Shown here piece after piece: positions 16,782-26,110 of a stretch of DNA of 64,000 nucleotides; the stretch's first letter is position 1, and every line of letters begins with the position of its first letter. Position numbers and translations under genes: made by a program. The notes under the pieces were generated by a model. That model was not told the origin of the DNA, made no database searches, and saw only the letters and a list, made by a program, of their open reading frames with translations. This DNA is from CAG-826 sp964583155 (GTDB lineage: Bacteria > Bacillota_I > Bacilli_A > RFN20 > CAG-826). The stretch is taken from assembly GCA_964583155.1 (NCBI GenBank), contig CAZOUY010000007.1, positions 1 to 64,000 of the forward strand, read 5' to 3'.

Positions 16782-17216
16782 TTAAGTTACGATGTCTTCT
16801 ACTCCGGCCGGCGATGTGCTCTTTAATAAAGCAATATATCTAATTATTAATGCGATTATGATCAAAATAAGCGAAATTAAAAATGCTAGATTTTCATCTG
16901 TCGGATTATTCTTATACTCAAGCCATCCACGATAAGCAAAATATGAAGTCGCAATAAGAACTAACAAAACAGCAATCTCGGCATCTTTCATAATGCTTTG
17001 TGCCGTGGCTTGATTGCCCTGTCCACGTATTATTTTTATTCTTTTTATAATAAGCGCGATACCTAAGATATTGGCGATAATGATAAGACATAAGAAAAAA
17101 ATGTCAAGATGAAGACGCCGTAACGCCTCTTCATCAATAGCGTTTTCGGTATTGATATATCCATCATTTTGATAACCATCACTATAATTACAATAATCTC
17201 CACCTTGATTATACAT
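16782..17216 (-). CDS. unknown membrane protein (144 aa)
   Basis: Not recognised. A polar, Tyr/Asn/Asp-rich N-terminus of ~35 residues is followed by three hydrophobic segments (roughly residues 38-60, 78-98, 108-132). The ATG chosen follows TTGAGGC; a TTG four codons upstream is an alternative. It lies between the ABC-F and HflX-like genes, both translation-related, and is probably co-transcribed with them. Confidence 0.65.
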   Translation of the reverse strand: MYNQGGDYCNYSDGYQNDGYINTENAIDEEALRRLHLDIFFLCLIIIANILGIALIIKRIKIIRGQGNQATAQSIMKDAEIAVLLVLIATSYFAYRGWLEYKNNPTDENLAFLISLILIIIALIIRYIALLKSTSPAGVEDIVT

Positions 17217-17254
17217 ATATTGCCTCAACTAATCATATGAAGATGACAAATATA

Positions 17255-18832
17255 TTATGATTTATACAAAGTATCTAAAAATTCATCATACCCCATTTTC
17301 CGATCAATCACTTGATTTCCATCAATATATATAATGCGATTAACTACTGTACTTAATATTTCATGATCATGCGTCGTTAATAATAAGACACCCTTATAGT
17401 TTATCAAGCCTTTATTTAAAGCGGTGATAGCCTCCAAATCAAGATGATTAGTCGGTTCATCTAAAAGCAAAACATTTCCGGATGTCAACATGCAACGTGC
17501 CATCATACACCGAACCTTTTCGCCACCGGAAAGGACATTGACGCTTTTTAAGGCTTCCTCGCCAGAAAAAAGCATTCTGCCCAGCCAGCCTCTGATATAT
17601 GATTCATGCTGATCTTGTGAAAATGGTCTAAGCCAATCCACTAAGCTCTCATTTCCTTGGAAATATGATGAAGAGTCTTGAGGAAGATATGTCGGAGTAA
17701 CCGTGATTCCAAATTTAAAATGACCTTGATCGGCCGTTTCTTGCCCCATTAATATTTTAAAGAGGGTGGTAATAACCAAGCTATTTTTACAGATAAAGGC
17801 CACTTTATCGCCACGATTTAGAGTAAAACTCAAATTCTCAAAAAGGCCCTTTTTAGTCAAATTGATAACTTCTAAAACATCTTGTCCTAATTCCCTTTCA
17901 AATTTAAAGTCAATAAACGGATAGCGTCTTGATGAAGGTTGAATATCCTCGAGATTAATTTTTTCCAATTCCTTTTTACGAGATGTGGCTTGCTTTGATT
18001 TAGCGGCGTTGGCAGCAAAGCGAGTGATAAACGCCTCTAATTCTTTAATTCGCGCTTCTTTCTTGGCATTTGTGTCTTTAGCTTGCTTTAGCAGTAGCTG
18101 TGATGATTCATACCAAAAATCATAATTACCAACATACATCGAAATCTTACCAAAATCGATATCTAAAATTCGGGTGCAAACTTTATTTAAAAAATGACGG
18201 TCATGGCTAACAATAATGACAGTATTATCAAAATTATATAAAAAGTTTTCAAGCCATATGGTGCTTAGGGCATCCAAATTATTTGTAGGCTCATCTAACA
18301 ACAAAATATCCGGATTTCCAAACAAAGCCTGCGCTAAAAGGACTTTAACCTTTATTTTACTATCTAAATTTTCCATTAACTGATCTTGGAGTTCATCATA
18401 AACTCCTAAAGCATTTAATAAAGTTCGGGCATTGCTTTCGGCTTCATATCCATCCATATCCGCAAATTCCATTTCTAGCTCGGCGGCCCTAATGCCATCT
18501 TCCTCATTAAAATCCGGTTTAGCGTATAAAGCATCTTTTTCTTTCTGAACAGCAATTAAGCGTGGATAGCCTTCCAAAACGGTATCCACCGCTGAAAGAT
18601 GATCGTAAGCATTTTGATTCTGTTTAAGAATAGATAAACGTTCATTATTGGAAACAATAACTTCGCCCTTATTAGGCTCCAATTCACCAGATAAAACCTT
18701 TAAAAACGTTGATTTCCCGGCTCCATTAGCACCGATAATACCATAGCAATGGCCCTTTTGAAAGGTCAAATTAACTTCTTTAAAAAGCGTGCGTCCACCA
18801 AATTGTATGGTCACATTACGTACTTCTAGCAT
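17255..18832 (-). CDS. ABC-F family ATPase, YkpA/YbiT-like (525 aa)
   Basis: Second ABC-F protein in the window. The first ATPase domain has GANGAGKST near residue 35 and DEPTNNLD. The signature there is degenerate (LMENLDSKIKVKVLLAQAL rather than LSGGQ-type). The second domain has LSGGEKVRC near 427 and DEPTNHLDLEA, but its Walker A region is strongly altered (FICKNSLVITTLFKIL), so one of the two nucleotide sites may be weak. That pattern is seen in the YkpA/YbiT subgroup. It sits one base after the SDR gene in a long co-directional run. A role on the ribosome is inferred from family. Confidence 0.88.
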   Translation of the reverse strand: MLEVRNVTIQFGGRTLFKEVNLTFQKGHCYGIIGANGAGKSTFLKVLSGELEPNKGEVIVSNNERLSILKQNQNAYDHLSAVDTVLEGYPRLIAVQKEKDALYAKPDFNEEDGIRAAELEMEFADMDGYEAESNARTLLNALGVYDELQDQLMENLDSKIKVKVLLAQALFGNPDILLLDEPTNNLDALSTIWLENFLYNFDNTVIIVSHDRHFLNKVCTRILDIDFGKISMYVGNYDFWYESSQLLLKQAKDTNAKKEARIKELEAFITRFAANAAKSKQATSRKKELEKINLEDIQPSSRRYPFIDFKFERELGQDVLEVINLTKKGLFENLSFTLNRGDKVAFICKNSLVITTLFKILMGQETADQGHFKFGITVTPTYLPQDSSSYFQGNESLVDWLRPFSQDQHESYIRGWLGRMLFSGEEALKSVNVLSGGEKVRCMMARCMLTSGNVLLLDEPTNHLDLEAITALNKGLINYKGVLLLTTHDHEILSTVVNRIIYIDGNQVIDRKMGYDEFLDTLYKS

Positions 18833-18833
18833 C

Positions 18834-19748
18834 TTATTCCGTTACCTCTTTATTCTCTATAATTTTCATGGTTTCTTCCATCAAGCGATCGACATTTTGA
18901 AAAACGTGTTTTGGAAGCTTCCTTTTCTTAGGAAAGCCTCGCCACTCACCAAGACCACGGGGCCCTAAAACCGTTCCATTTTCAAAATGATCACAGCATA
19001 CTAAATTAACAATACCGAGCGAAGCCTTTTGTGGTGAATGCGTAAAAAGAGGCAAAACCGAATGTGCTAAAGACATAAACCATTTCGGAAAACGGGTATC
19101 CGATGAAGAAAAAATATTAGTAGAAGCTACTCCCGGATGCATTAGATAAACTCTAAGCTTTGTTTTCTTCTGATAAGCTAAAAATAATTTAGCAACACAT
19201 ATCTTCGAAATCCCGTAGCTTTTATTTGTGCTCTTTCCCTCTTGTGTTAAAAATTTATAATCCTTGATTTTGTGAAATTTATATGTCAATGAAGAAACAA
19301 AGATAATTTTTCCTTGTGCATTTTTCTCTAAAAAAGGTAAGATCCTTTCCAAAAAATAAAACGCTCCTAAATAGTTTGTCCCAATCGTCAATGGAAATCC
19401 ATCAGCGGTAAATTGATTAGGAGCAGGATGATAAATTCCCGCATTAAGAATCGTAGCGTCGATATAATCGTATTTCTCTTTAATTTGTGAAACAAATCGA
19501 TCTATACTCGCAAAGGATGCCTGATCATATTGAAATACTGTTATCTTAGCAGAGGGAAAAAGCTTCAATATAGCTTCCTTTGCTTTTTCAGCTTTCACCA
19601 AATTGCGGCAAGCAAAAATCAATTCTGCCCCCTTAGAGACTAAAATCTTGGCGGCCTCAAAACCGATGCCACTATTAGCCCCGGTTATTAAAACTCTTTT
19701 ATGTGAACAAAGAGGTATATTCTTTTCAATATATTTACTAATTTTCAT
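18834..19748 (-). CDS. short-chain dehydrogenase/reductase (304 aa)
   Basis: NAD(P)-dependent oxidoreductase of the SDR superfamily, closest in style to retinol-dehydrogenase-like members. It has the Rossmann motif TGANSGIGF near residue 21, NAG in ILNAGIYHP, and the catalytic pair YGISK. The C-terminus is extended and basic. Its ATG overlaps the end of the MATE gene, and the ABC-F gene follows after one base. Substrate unknown. Confidence 0.88.
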   Translation of the reverse strand: MKISKYIEKNIPLCSHKRVLITGANSGIGFEAAKILVSKGAELIFACRNLVKAEKAKEAILKLFPSAKITVFQYDQASFASIDRFVSQIKEKYDYIDATILNAGIYHPAPNQFTADGFPLTIGTNYLGAFYFLERILPFLEKNAQGKIIFVSSLTYKFHKIKDYKFLTQEGKSTNKSYGISKICVAKLFLAYQKKTKLRVYLMHPGVASTNIFSSSDTRFPKWFMSLAHSVLPLFTHSPQKASLGIVNLVCCDHFENGTVLGPRGLGEWRGFPKKRKLPKHVFQNVDRLMEETMKIIENKEVTE

Positions 19749-21198
19749 TACAATAATCGCGATTCCCTTTCAAACTTCTTTCATACCATTTTACCCTATG
19801 AAAAAGAGAAAAAGCAACCACCCCTCTTATAATTTCGACAACTCGCTCTCCTAAAAAGATGAGCATAATTAAATTTGGAGTCAAAGATAATGCCGAAAGT
19901 AAATCGCTGAAGAACTGATTTTGCAAAAATAAATTATTATTAATGAAGACGAAGATCACTACTAATGGCACTTTAATCAAATAGGCAGGTAAGATATTAA
20001 TCCATAAATTACTTTTCGTATATCCGCTAGAGCGCAAAATAAACATGATGTTCTGAGAATAAAAAAGTAAAGGCATCGTAAAAGTTTGCAATAGAAATAC
20101 TTGTACAAAAAATATATTTTTCTCGGTTATCGATTGATAAATAGGTAGAAAAACCAACATCATCAGTGAGAGACCAAGCGAAAAAACAATTATGTAACTC
20201 AATAGGTACCGCCCATTATTTTTAGCCTCCTCCACCTTATTTTGACCAATCGGTTCACCAATAAAGATCGCGGTGGCTGTCCCCATCCCACCAATAATAG
20301 CGTAGCAAACATCAACTACTTGTTGTGTAAAAGTAATTGCCGAAATTTCCTTTATGGATGCCTGTTGGATTTTGGCATAGGCCATAAACATCATGATCGT
20401 CAACGCCTCTTGTAGAAGCTGCGATAAAAAGACCGGCCATCCCTTATGAAAAATGTTTTTCATCATTTCGCGATAGTGTTTCGTCGTCATGAATCCGTTC
20501 ACAACAGTATTTTGACGATGGTAGGCGATAAGCAATATCCCCATTTCTATTATTCTCGTAATTAAAAAGGACCACGCCACCCCGATCGTTCCTAAGGAAG
20601 TAAAATATAGAAAACAAGACGAAAGTCCCGCATGAAAGACAAACGATATTCCCGTCGCCAAAAGAGGTATCTTAGTCATTTTAAGATTGCGGAGCATGTA
20701 AGTTATACCGTGCGTTATCGAAAGTGGTATCAAAGAAAAAATGATAATCAAATAAAAGCGCTCACTATGCGCCATATAATCGCTATCAACATTATGATAT
20801 TTATAAAACGCTTGAACAATTTGATGTCTAAAAATCACTCCTAAGATCACAAAAAGAAACGCAAAAAGCATTGAAAAAATAATATTGGCTTTAGCTGTTT
20901 CTTTCATTTTCTGTTCTTCTTTAGCACCATTATATTGGGCAAAAAACAAAGAACAGGTAATTGAAATCGCCATTAATAAAGCGTTCATGGAAATAAAAAA
21001 ACGATTTCCTATTTGAATAGACAATAAAACTTCCGAAGCATCCATTCCTAAACTATTTTTGGCCCAATTCCCAATAAGTAAGGTTTGCAAAAAGGCCATT
21101 CCCGTCGATAATAACTGCTGCAAGGCAATGGGAAAGACTAGCTGTATTAATTCTTTATAAAATTTTATAGGGGCAAAAAATTTTTTTCTAATAACCAT
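19738..21198 (-). CDS. MATE family efflux transporter (486 aa)
   Basis: Multidrug and toxin extrusion type secondary transporter with about twelve hydrophobic segments in two similar halves and the typical opening ELIQLVFPIALQQLLSTGMAF. Length is somewhat above the usual 450. The AraC regulator gene lies directly upstream, separated by a strong terminator, so the pump has its own promoter. Start codon and ribosome site lie inside a long inverted repeat (21192-21229) that may serve as operator or as an mRNA hairpin controlling translation. Confidence 0.92.
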   Translation of the reverse strand: MVIRKKFFAPIKFYKELIQLVFPIALQQLLSTGMAFLQTLLIGNWAKNSLGMDASEVLLSIQIGNRFFISMNALLMAISITCSLFFAQYNGAKEEQKMKETAKANIIFSMLFAFLFVILGVIFRHQIVQAFYKYHNVDSDYMAHSERFYLIIIFSLIPLSITHGITYMLRNLKMTKIPLLATGISFVFHAGLSSCFLYFTSLGTIGVAWSFLITRIIEMGILLIAYHRQNTVVNGFMTTKHYREMMKNIFHKGWPVFLSQLLQEALTIMMFMAYAKIQQASIKEISAITFTQQVVDVCYAIIGGMGTATAIFIGEPIGQNKVEEAKNNGRYLLSYIIVFSLGLSLMMLVFLPIYQSITEKNIFFVQVFLLQTFTMPLLFYSQNIMFILRSSGYTKSNLWINILPAYLIKVPLVVIFVFINNNLFLQNQFFSDLLSALSLTPNLIMLIFLGERVVEIIRGVVAFSLFHRVKWYERSLKGNRDYCNEN

Positions 21199-21229
21199 AA
21201 TGTATATTCACCTACATATATTATGGTTA
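21192..21229 (-). promoter_or_regulatory. inverted repeat spanning the MATE start codon
   Basis: Perfect 10-base arms TAACCATAAT and ATTATGGTTA enclose 18 bases that continue partial pairing. The downstream arm contains the ATG (21198-21196), and the AGGTG ribosome site (21209-21213) falls in the apical loop. The structure can act as mRNA hairpin hiding the start codon, or as a DNA operator for the upstream AraC-type protein. Confidence 0.5.
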
Positions 21230-21243
21230 ATCTGCTTCAATTT

Positions 21244-21276
21244 AAAAAAAAGATCATAAGATTAAATCTTATGATC
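21244..21276 (-). terminator. intrinsic terminator after the AraC gene
   Basis: Near-perfect palindrome with 12-base arms GATCATAAGATT / AATCTTATGATC, followed on the minus strand by eight Ts. It separates the AraC gene from the MATE operon. Confidence 0.85.
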
Positions 21277-21287
21277 CTAACACCTCT

Positions 21288-22052
21288 TTATTCAGAATAC
21301 TGAAGCGGTGAACATCCACATGCCGTTTTGAAAGTTTTAGAAAAACTATAAATACTTGAAAAGCCTGTTAATCGTGCCACATCAGTAACAGATACCAAGC
21401 CACTGAGTAATAATTCCTTAGCTTTCTCCATGCGTAAATTTTGCACGTATTTCATCGGTGAAACATGAAAGGCAGATGTGAAAATCTTTCTGAAGTAGAC
21501 AACACTTATTCCCGATTGTTTAGCAATAGCCTCATTTGAAATTTCGTGATCTGTAAAATGATTCTCAATATAGCGAAGAGATGGCTGAATGATATCAAGA
21601 TGCTTATTTTCTATCATCGCCTTATCTTGAACATTGGATAGATCCCTTAAAATGTGATAGAATTTCTCCAAACAATAGGGGACATAGCCCGTAACCTTCT
21701 TACTCCACGTTTGCTCCATTTCGACAATCGTATTTTTTAGATCCAAAGGATCAGCAACCGCAAAAACATCAGGCCGCACGAGTGAAATATCATTTGATAA
21801 GAATTCTATCATTATACATTCACTATCCTTTTCAGCGACGATCTTGTAAATAGATCCCTGTGGAAGCAATCCGATATTGCCGAATTGCACGTGTCTTTTG
21901 CGGCGCCCTTGCTGTAAAACGATCGTTCCTTTAAGACTGAATACAAGAATATTCACCTTTCGCCGAACGTGCTTTGCAACGGTTTCTTCATCGAAGGCAA
22001 TTCGATAAATGCCGGCAATTTTTTGTGTGGTTATATGAGAGAGTTGAAACAT
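21288..22052 (-). CDS. AraC family transcriptional regulator (254 aa)
   Basis: An N-terminal cupin-like sensing region of ~150 residues (QQGRRKRHVQFGNIGLLPQG) precedes a C-terminal double HTH. The latter comprises NEAIAKQSGISVVYFRKIF and VTDVARLTGFSSIYSFSKTF, ending in GCSPLQY, standard for AraC/XylS proteins. It is located just upstream of the MATE gene in the same direction and has its own terminator. Control of the pump operon is a neighbour-based inference. Confidence 0.92.
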   Translation of the reverse strand: MFQLSHITTQKIAGIYRIAFDEETVAKHVRRKVNILVFSLKGTIVLQQGRRKRHVQFGNIGLLPQGSIYKIVAEKDSECIMIEFLSNDISLVRPDVFAVADPLDLKNTIVEMEQTWSKKVTGYVPYCLEKFYHILRDLSNVQDKAMIENKHLDIIQPSLRYIENHFTDHEISNEAIAKQSGISVVYFRKIFTSAFHVSPMKYVQNLRMEKAKELLLSGLVSVTDVARLTGFSSIYSFSKTFKTACGCSPLQYSE

Positions 22053-22220
22053 GAAAAATACCTCCTTTTATTTCATTATTAACCAAATTTAAGTATATCA
22101 TTTTTCTTAAAGATAGTTATAAAGAATTATAAAAAGTATAATTCTTTCCAAATTTAAAACAATGTCATTTTTATTGCAAAAAACATTGTTATTTTTATAT
22201 CTTTTATATTTTTTAGTCGA

Positions 22221-23516
22221 TTACTCCTCGACATCTTCATTTTCTACTTCAACTTTAATCTTTTCGACCGTAAATTCTTCCGCTTCTAAAACGGTCACCG
22301 TAAGATTCGCAAAATCGAAGGTGTCGCCTTTGCGAGCAAAACGTTCCAAAACCTCGGTAACCCATCCTCCAACAGTGGTATATTCCGTTTCAAAATCCTT
22401 TTCATACCCAACCAAATCAAAGAAGTCATCGATATTCATCGATCCGTCGACAATATATACTCCCTCACCTTTTTCACGGTAATCATTTTCAACACGATCG
22501 CTTTCATCCCATATATCGCCAACTAATTCTTCCACGATGTCTTCCATCGTGATAATTCCCATCGTTCCTCCAAATTCATCCTTGATAATCGCGAGATGCT
22601 GGTGGTTGTCTTTCATATCGCTTAATAAAGAAGAAATCGATTTTGATTTATGAACAAACATCGGTTCTGTCATTATTGCGGAAATATTTATTTTATTGCC
22701 CCTTAAATGCTCTTTTAAGAGTGTTTTAGTAGAAATAATGCCGATGATGTTATCGATTGATTCTTCGTATACAGGAATGCGTGAATGCAAAAACAATTCA
22801 TGATCGGTAATTAGGCTTTCGATATCATCTTCGATATCAAAGGCAAAGACATCGACGCGTGGAGTCATGATTTCAAATGCGGCCGTTTCTTTAAAATCGA
22901 TCGCGGATTTCAATAATTCTCCTTGTTTTTCATCAATAATTCCTTCTTCTTCAATTGTATCGACTATTTCCAAAAGCTCTTCATCAGTAACCGAGGGCTC
23001 ATTGTCTTTCTTTTTGGGAAAGACTAAAAGAATGACTTTTATTAATCCAGAAACGAGCAAGGTTACCGGATAAAATAAATACTTACATATTTGAATAGGC
23101 CATGAGAAAAGAGTGGCCAATTTATATGAGGAGGAAGTCCCTAGATTTTTAGGAATAACCTCACCAAAGATAATCAAGAAAATCAAGACAATTACGGAAG
23201 AAATAGTGGAAGCTTCTTCATTTGTAATATGCGAGTTATTTTCAAAAATGGCGATACATAAAATAGTCGCTAAGGAAGAGCATGCGATATTAACTAGGTT
23301 ATTGCCAAACAAAATCGCTGTAATGGTTCGATCAAAGTCCTCAGTTAATTTAAGCGCTCTTTTCGCTCTTTTGCTTCCTGATTCACTATCTTTTTTGAGC
23401 TTCAATTTATTGACTACAGTATAGGCTAATTCGGAGCTTGAGAAAAACGCCGATAATAATAAGCCGACAATCAAAGCTAATATTTGAAAGCCGTATTTAG
23501 CAAGAAATTCTTTCAT
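22221..23516 (-). CDS. CNNM/CorC (hemolysin) family protein (431 aa)
   Basis: Membrane protein with an N-terminal DUF21 (CNNM) domain of about four hydrophobic segments (residues 1-150). A CBS pair follows at about 200-320 (ITAFEIMTPR-type entry, here AAFEIMTPRVDVFAF; MGIITMEDIVEELVGDI), then a C-terminal CorC/HlyC domain (about 345-425). This architecture is linked to Mg2+ or Co2+ transport and homeostasis. It shares one base with the end of a shorter paralogue upstream, so the two are co-expressed and may form a heteromer. Confidence 0.9.
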   Translation of the reverse strand: MKEFLAKYGFQILALIVGLLLSAFFSSSELAYTVVNKLKLKKDSESGSKRAKRALKLTEDFDRTITAILFGNNLVNIACSSLATILCIAIFENNSHITNEEASTISSVIVLIFLIIFGEVIPKNLGTSSSYKLATLFSWPIQICKYLFYPVTLLVSGLIKVILLVFPKKKDNEPSVTDEELLEIVDTIEEEGIIDEKQGELLKSAIDFKETAAFEIMTPRVDVFAFDIEDDIESLITDHELFLHSRIPVYEESIDNIIGIISTKTLLKEHLRGNKINISAIMTEPMFVHKSKSISSLLSDMKDNHQHLAIIKDEFGGTMGIITMEDIVEELVGDIWDESDRVENDYREKGEGVYIVDGSMNIDDFFDLVGYEKDFETEYTTVGGWVTEVLERFARKGDTFDFANLTVTVLEAEEFTVEKIKVEVENEDVEE

Positions 23517-24559
23517 TATTTCTCACCTCTTTCGGCATCATTATCTGGCTCTTGAGTGGTATCCCCCACTAATTCATCAAGCAAATCTTCCATCGTTACC
23601 ATTCCGATGGTCTGCTGATCTTTTACCACGATAGCAATATGCGTTTTTTTCTTATTAAAGCCTTCCAAAAGATCATCAAGAGAGACCGATGGAGAGACAA
23701 AGAAGGGCTTTTTTAAGGTTGATTTAATGGATACCTTTTTATTGGTGAAATACGATTTCAAATAGGAATTAACGACTAAAACGCCAATAATATGATTAAT
23801 ATCCTTCTTATAGACGGGGATACGAGAATATGGAGTATCTAGAATAATTTTATTTAATGATTCGTGCGTTATCTGCTCAATATCAACCGCAAACATTTGA
23901 TCAACAGGGGTTAAGACGTCTCTAACAATCGTCTCATTAAAATCCAAGGAATTCTGGATAATATCGCTTTCTTGCTCTTTAATCAATCCTTCTTCTTCGA
24001 TGGATTCAATGATGTTTGTAAAATCTTCTTCGGTTAATTTTGGTTCTTCTTTAATATGGAAGATTTTTTGTACTAAAAAATTCAGGCCATCGAAAATCTT
24101 AGCAAAGGGCCACACTAAAAACATCAAGCCATAAATAAACCATCCCGTTAAGCATGCAATCTTATCAGGGTATAATCTTGCAATTGATTTCGGAAGAGTG
24201 TCTGAAAACAAAAAGCATACTGCGGTAGACGCAATCGTTGATAAAGTAGCGATGAGAGTATTCGAAAATTTATCTTGAAATAATTGTATAAATAATAATG
24301 TAGCAATAGATGATACAAAAACAGCTACGATATTGTTGCCAATCAAAATAGCTGAAACAGCATGATCAAATTTTTCAATCACCTTGCAAACAATTTTAGA
24401 TGGACGATGCCCATCATCCGCCCGCACCTTAAGACGAATTCGATTACATGAAGCCAAAGCTGTTTCACTCGCGGAAAAAATCGCTCCAAAAATAATCAAA
24501 ACTACAATCAAAATACATGTAGTCCATAAATTAGTTCCCGTACTAGGCCCGTCAGGCAT
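23516..24559 (-). CDS. CNNM/CorC family protein lacking the C-terminal CorC_HlyC domain (347 aa)
   Basis: Paralogue of the next gene: DUF21 membrane domain (about residues 10-190) and a CBS pair (about 215-330, with IVRDVLTPVDQMFAVDI and IGMVTMEDLLDELVGD). It then ends in a short acidic tail without the C-terminal domain found in its partner. The truncation is natural in appearance: the stop overlaps the partner's start and the frame is intact. The ATG follows AGGAGTTGG. Expected to work at the membrane in divalent cation homeostasis. Confidence 0.88.
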   Translation of the reverse strand: MPDGPSTGTNLWTTCILIVVLIIFGAIFSASETALASCNRIRLKVRADDGHRPSKIVCKVIEKFDHAVSAILIGNNIVAVFVSSIATLLFIQLFQDKFSNTLIATLSTIASTAVCFLFSDTLPKSIARLYPDKIACLTGWFIYGLMFLVWPFAKIFDGLNFLVQKIFHIKEEPKLTEEDFTNIIESIEEEGLIKEQESDIIQNSLDFNETIVRDVLTPVDQMFAVDIEQITHESLNKIILDTPYSRIPVYKKDINHIIGVLVVNSYLKSYFTNKKVSIKSTLKKPFFVSPSVSLDDLLEGFNKKKTHIAIVVKDQQTIGMVTMEDLLDELVGDTTQEPDNDAERGEK

Positions 24560-24785
24560 TCAAAACCAACTCCTTGTTCACAAGTCTGTAAACTGTAATG
24601 TATTTTATCATATGAAACTAAGAATAGCAAGACATCTCTCATCTGGGATACGGATAATCCGAGATGATTTTGGATCCTTTTAGCATGCTTTTCCCCTTAT
24701 CTTTCATTATTCATACACACCATTTTAAAATTATAAAGCATAATAATCGTTTAAAAATCATTCTTTTATAATAGAGGTATTTGGT

Positions 24786-25316
24786 ATGCATAAATTAAAA
24801 AAAGTTTATCCTTACATTATAAGCTTTATTATTTCATCATCAATGGGGATTCTGTTTCATTTTTTATTTTCGTTATTAAATAAAAGTCCTTTTATTGCAT
24901 GGCTTGTTCCGATCAATGAATCGATATTCGAACATCTCAAACTCCTGTTTTATCCGTTTATGATGGTGTCGATTATTGAATTGATAATACGCCATCAGCC
25001 ATTAAAAAATTATCTACCATATCGAATATTATTCATAACTATTTCCACTATTATTCTTCCAATTCTTTATTATTCTTTCAAAGCTTGTATCGGTAATGTC
25101 GGATTTATTAATATTTTATTGTACTTTTTTTGCTTGATCATAGCTTATCTTCTATCATTTATCGCAGAAAAAAAGCAATTGGTGCCGACCAAATCAATGC
25201 AATTAATTGCGTTAGCCACCGCCATATTGCTTATTTTCATTTTCACTTTAATGACATTTATGCCACCGGAGATTGAAATCTTCCGTGATCCAATTAAAGG
25301 AACATACGGATTCTAA
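24786..25316 (+). CDS. DUF6512-like membrane protein (176 aa)
   Basis: Integral membrane protein with about five hydrophobic segments. The FLFSLLNKSPFIAWLVPINE segment followed by SIFEHLKLLFYP is what I associate with DUF6512, a family without assigned function. The start follows TAGAGGTATTTGGT. Its last 23 bases overlap the end of the convergent gene at 25294. Flanked by CNNM genes and tRNAs, with no operon partner on its strand. Confidence 0.7.
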   Translation: MHKLKKVYPYIISFIISSSMGILFHFLFSLLNKSPFIAWLVPINESIFEHLKLLFYPFMMVSIIELIIRHQPLKNYLPYRILFITISTIILPILYYSFKACIGNVGFINILLYFFCLIIAYLLSFIAEKKQLVPTKSMQLIALATAILLIFIFTLMTFMPPEIEIFRDPIKGTYGF

Positions 25317-25629
25317 AATACAAATGATTGAATAAATCCCATACAAAATCGTGCAATGTATCTCCACAAATATATAGTATTACGCCAAACAATATAATAG
25401 CGGATATAAATAATAGGAATCCCGCCATGATAAAATTAGAACGGCCAATACTTTTTTTGCGCAATAAAAGAAAAACAAATCCGGCTATGACATTTAATCC
25501 CGGTACCAATAATAAAAATAAAGTTCCGATCCATTCCAAAATGTTTAAAGGAATTTCTTTTTGTTCTTTTACAGTTTGCTTTTCAATTATCACTTCTTCT
25601 TCATTGCTAATTAAATCGGTTTTTTGCAT
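25294..25629 (-). CDS. unknown membrane protein (111 aa)
   Basis: An acidic, polar N-terminus of ~30 residues precedes two hydrophobic segments: LEWIGTLFLLLVPGLNVIAG, a LIVPG-type turn seen in many small Bacillota membrane proteins, and a second one near residues 67-90. The start is set by ATGGAGGTAAGAAT before the ATG; 15 upstream codons are excluded. The gene's 3' end overlaps the convergent DUF6512-like gene. Function unknown. Confidence 0.65.
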   Translation of the reverse strand: MQKTDLISNEEEVIIEKQTVKEQKEIPLNILEWIGTLFLLLVPGLNVIAGFVFLLLRKKSIGRSNFIMAGFLLFISAIILFGVILYICGDTLHDFVWDLFNHLYFRIRMFL

Positions 25630-25710
25630 ATTCTTACCTCCATATTTTATTGTGTTGCAATAATTTAAATACATGCAAAAAACATTTATTTATTTTTATA
25701 GTTTCAATCT

Positions 25711-25736
25711 AAAATAAAAAGGATAGTTAACTATCC
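25711..25736 (-). terminator. intrinsic terminator of the tRNA-Thr/tRNA-Val transcript
   Basis: Palindromic hairpin GGATAG-TTAA-CTATCC, followed on the minus strand by TTTTTATTTT. It lies 13 bases after the tRNA-Val CCA end. Confidence 0.8.
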
Positions 25737-25749
25737 CTAAAAAGCAAAA

Positions 25750-25825
25750 TGGTGGATGCTGAGGGGATCGAACCCCCGACCTTCTGTACGTCAAACAGAT
25801 GCTCTCCCAGCTGAGCTAAACATCC
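25750..25825 (-). tRNA. tRNA-Val (anticodon GAC)
   Basis: 76-base cloverleaf: acceptor GGATGTT with AGCATCC (one G-U pair), anticodon loop TTGACGT, T-arm GGGGGTTCGATCCCCTC, encoded CCA. Second in a transcript with tRNA-Thr. Confidence 0.94.
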
Positions 25826-25842
25826 GATTAATTAACTTCGAC

Positions 25843-25918
25843 TGGTGCCGGCAAGAGGACTTGAACCCCCAACCTACTGATTACGATTCAGTTGCTCTAC
25901 CAGTTGAGCTATGCCGGC
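25843..25918 (-). tRNA. tRNA-Thr (anticodon CGT)
   Basis: 76-base cloverleaf: acceptor GCCGGCA with TGCCGGC, anticodon stem ACTGA/TCAGT with loop ATCGTAA (anticodon CGT), T-arm GGGGGTTCAAGTCCTCT, encoded CCA. Reads ACG codons. Confidence 0.93.
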
Positions 25919-26110
25919 AATGAATCGGCTTATATATAATAACGAATCTTATTAATTTTTGCAATACTTTTTTTGATTCTATTAATATTTTGCCCACTAA
26001 ACGCTGCTTGCCTTTTCAATTTTGATGGAAAATTAAAGATAAGCATCTGGGCGATAGCACAAACTATTCAGCATTTCAGTAATATATATCTCTATAGGAG
26101 GAAGAAAAAA

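Noticed and set aside
62..18832. ABC-F genes as acquired antibiotic-resistance determinants
   Set aside because: Both resemble chromosomal YdiF/YkpA-type housekeeping ABC-F proteins; no mobile-element context and no resistance-type features can be claimed.
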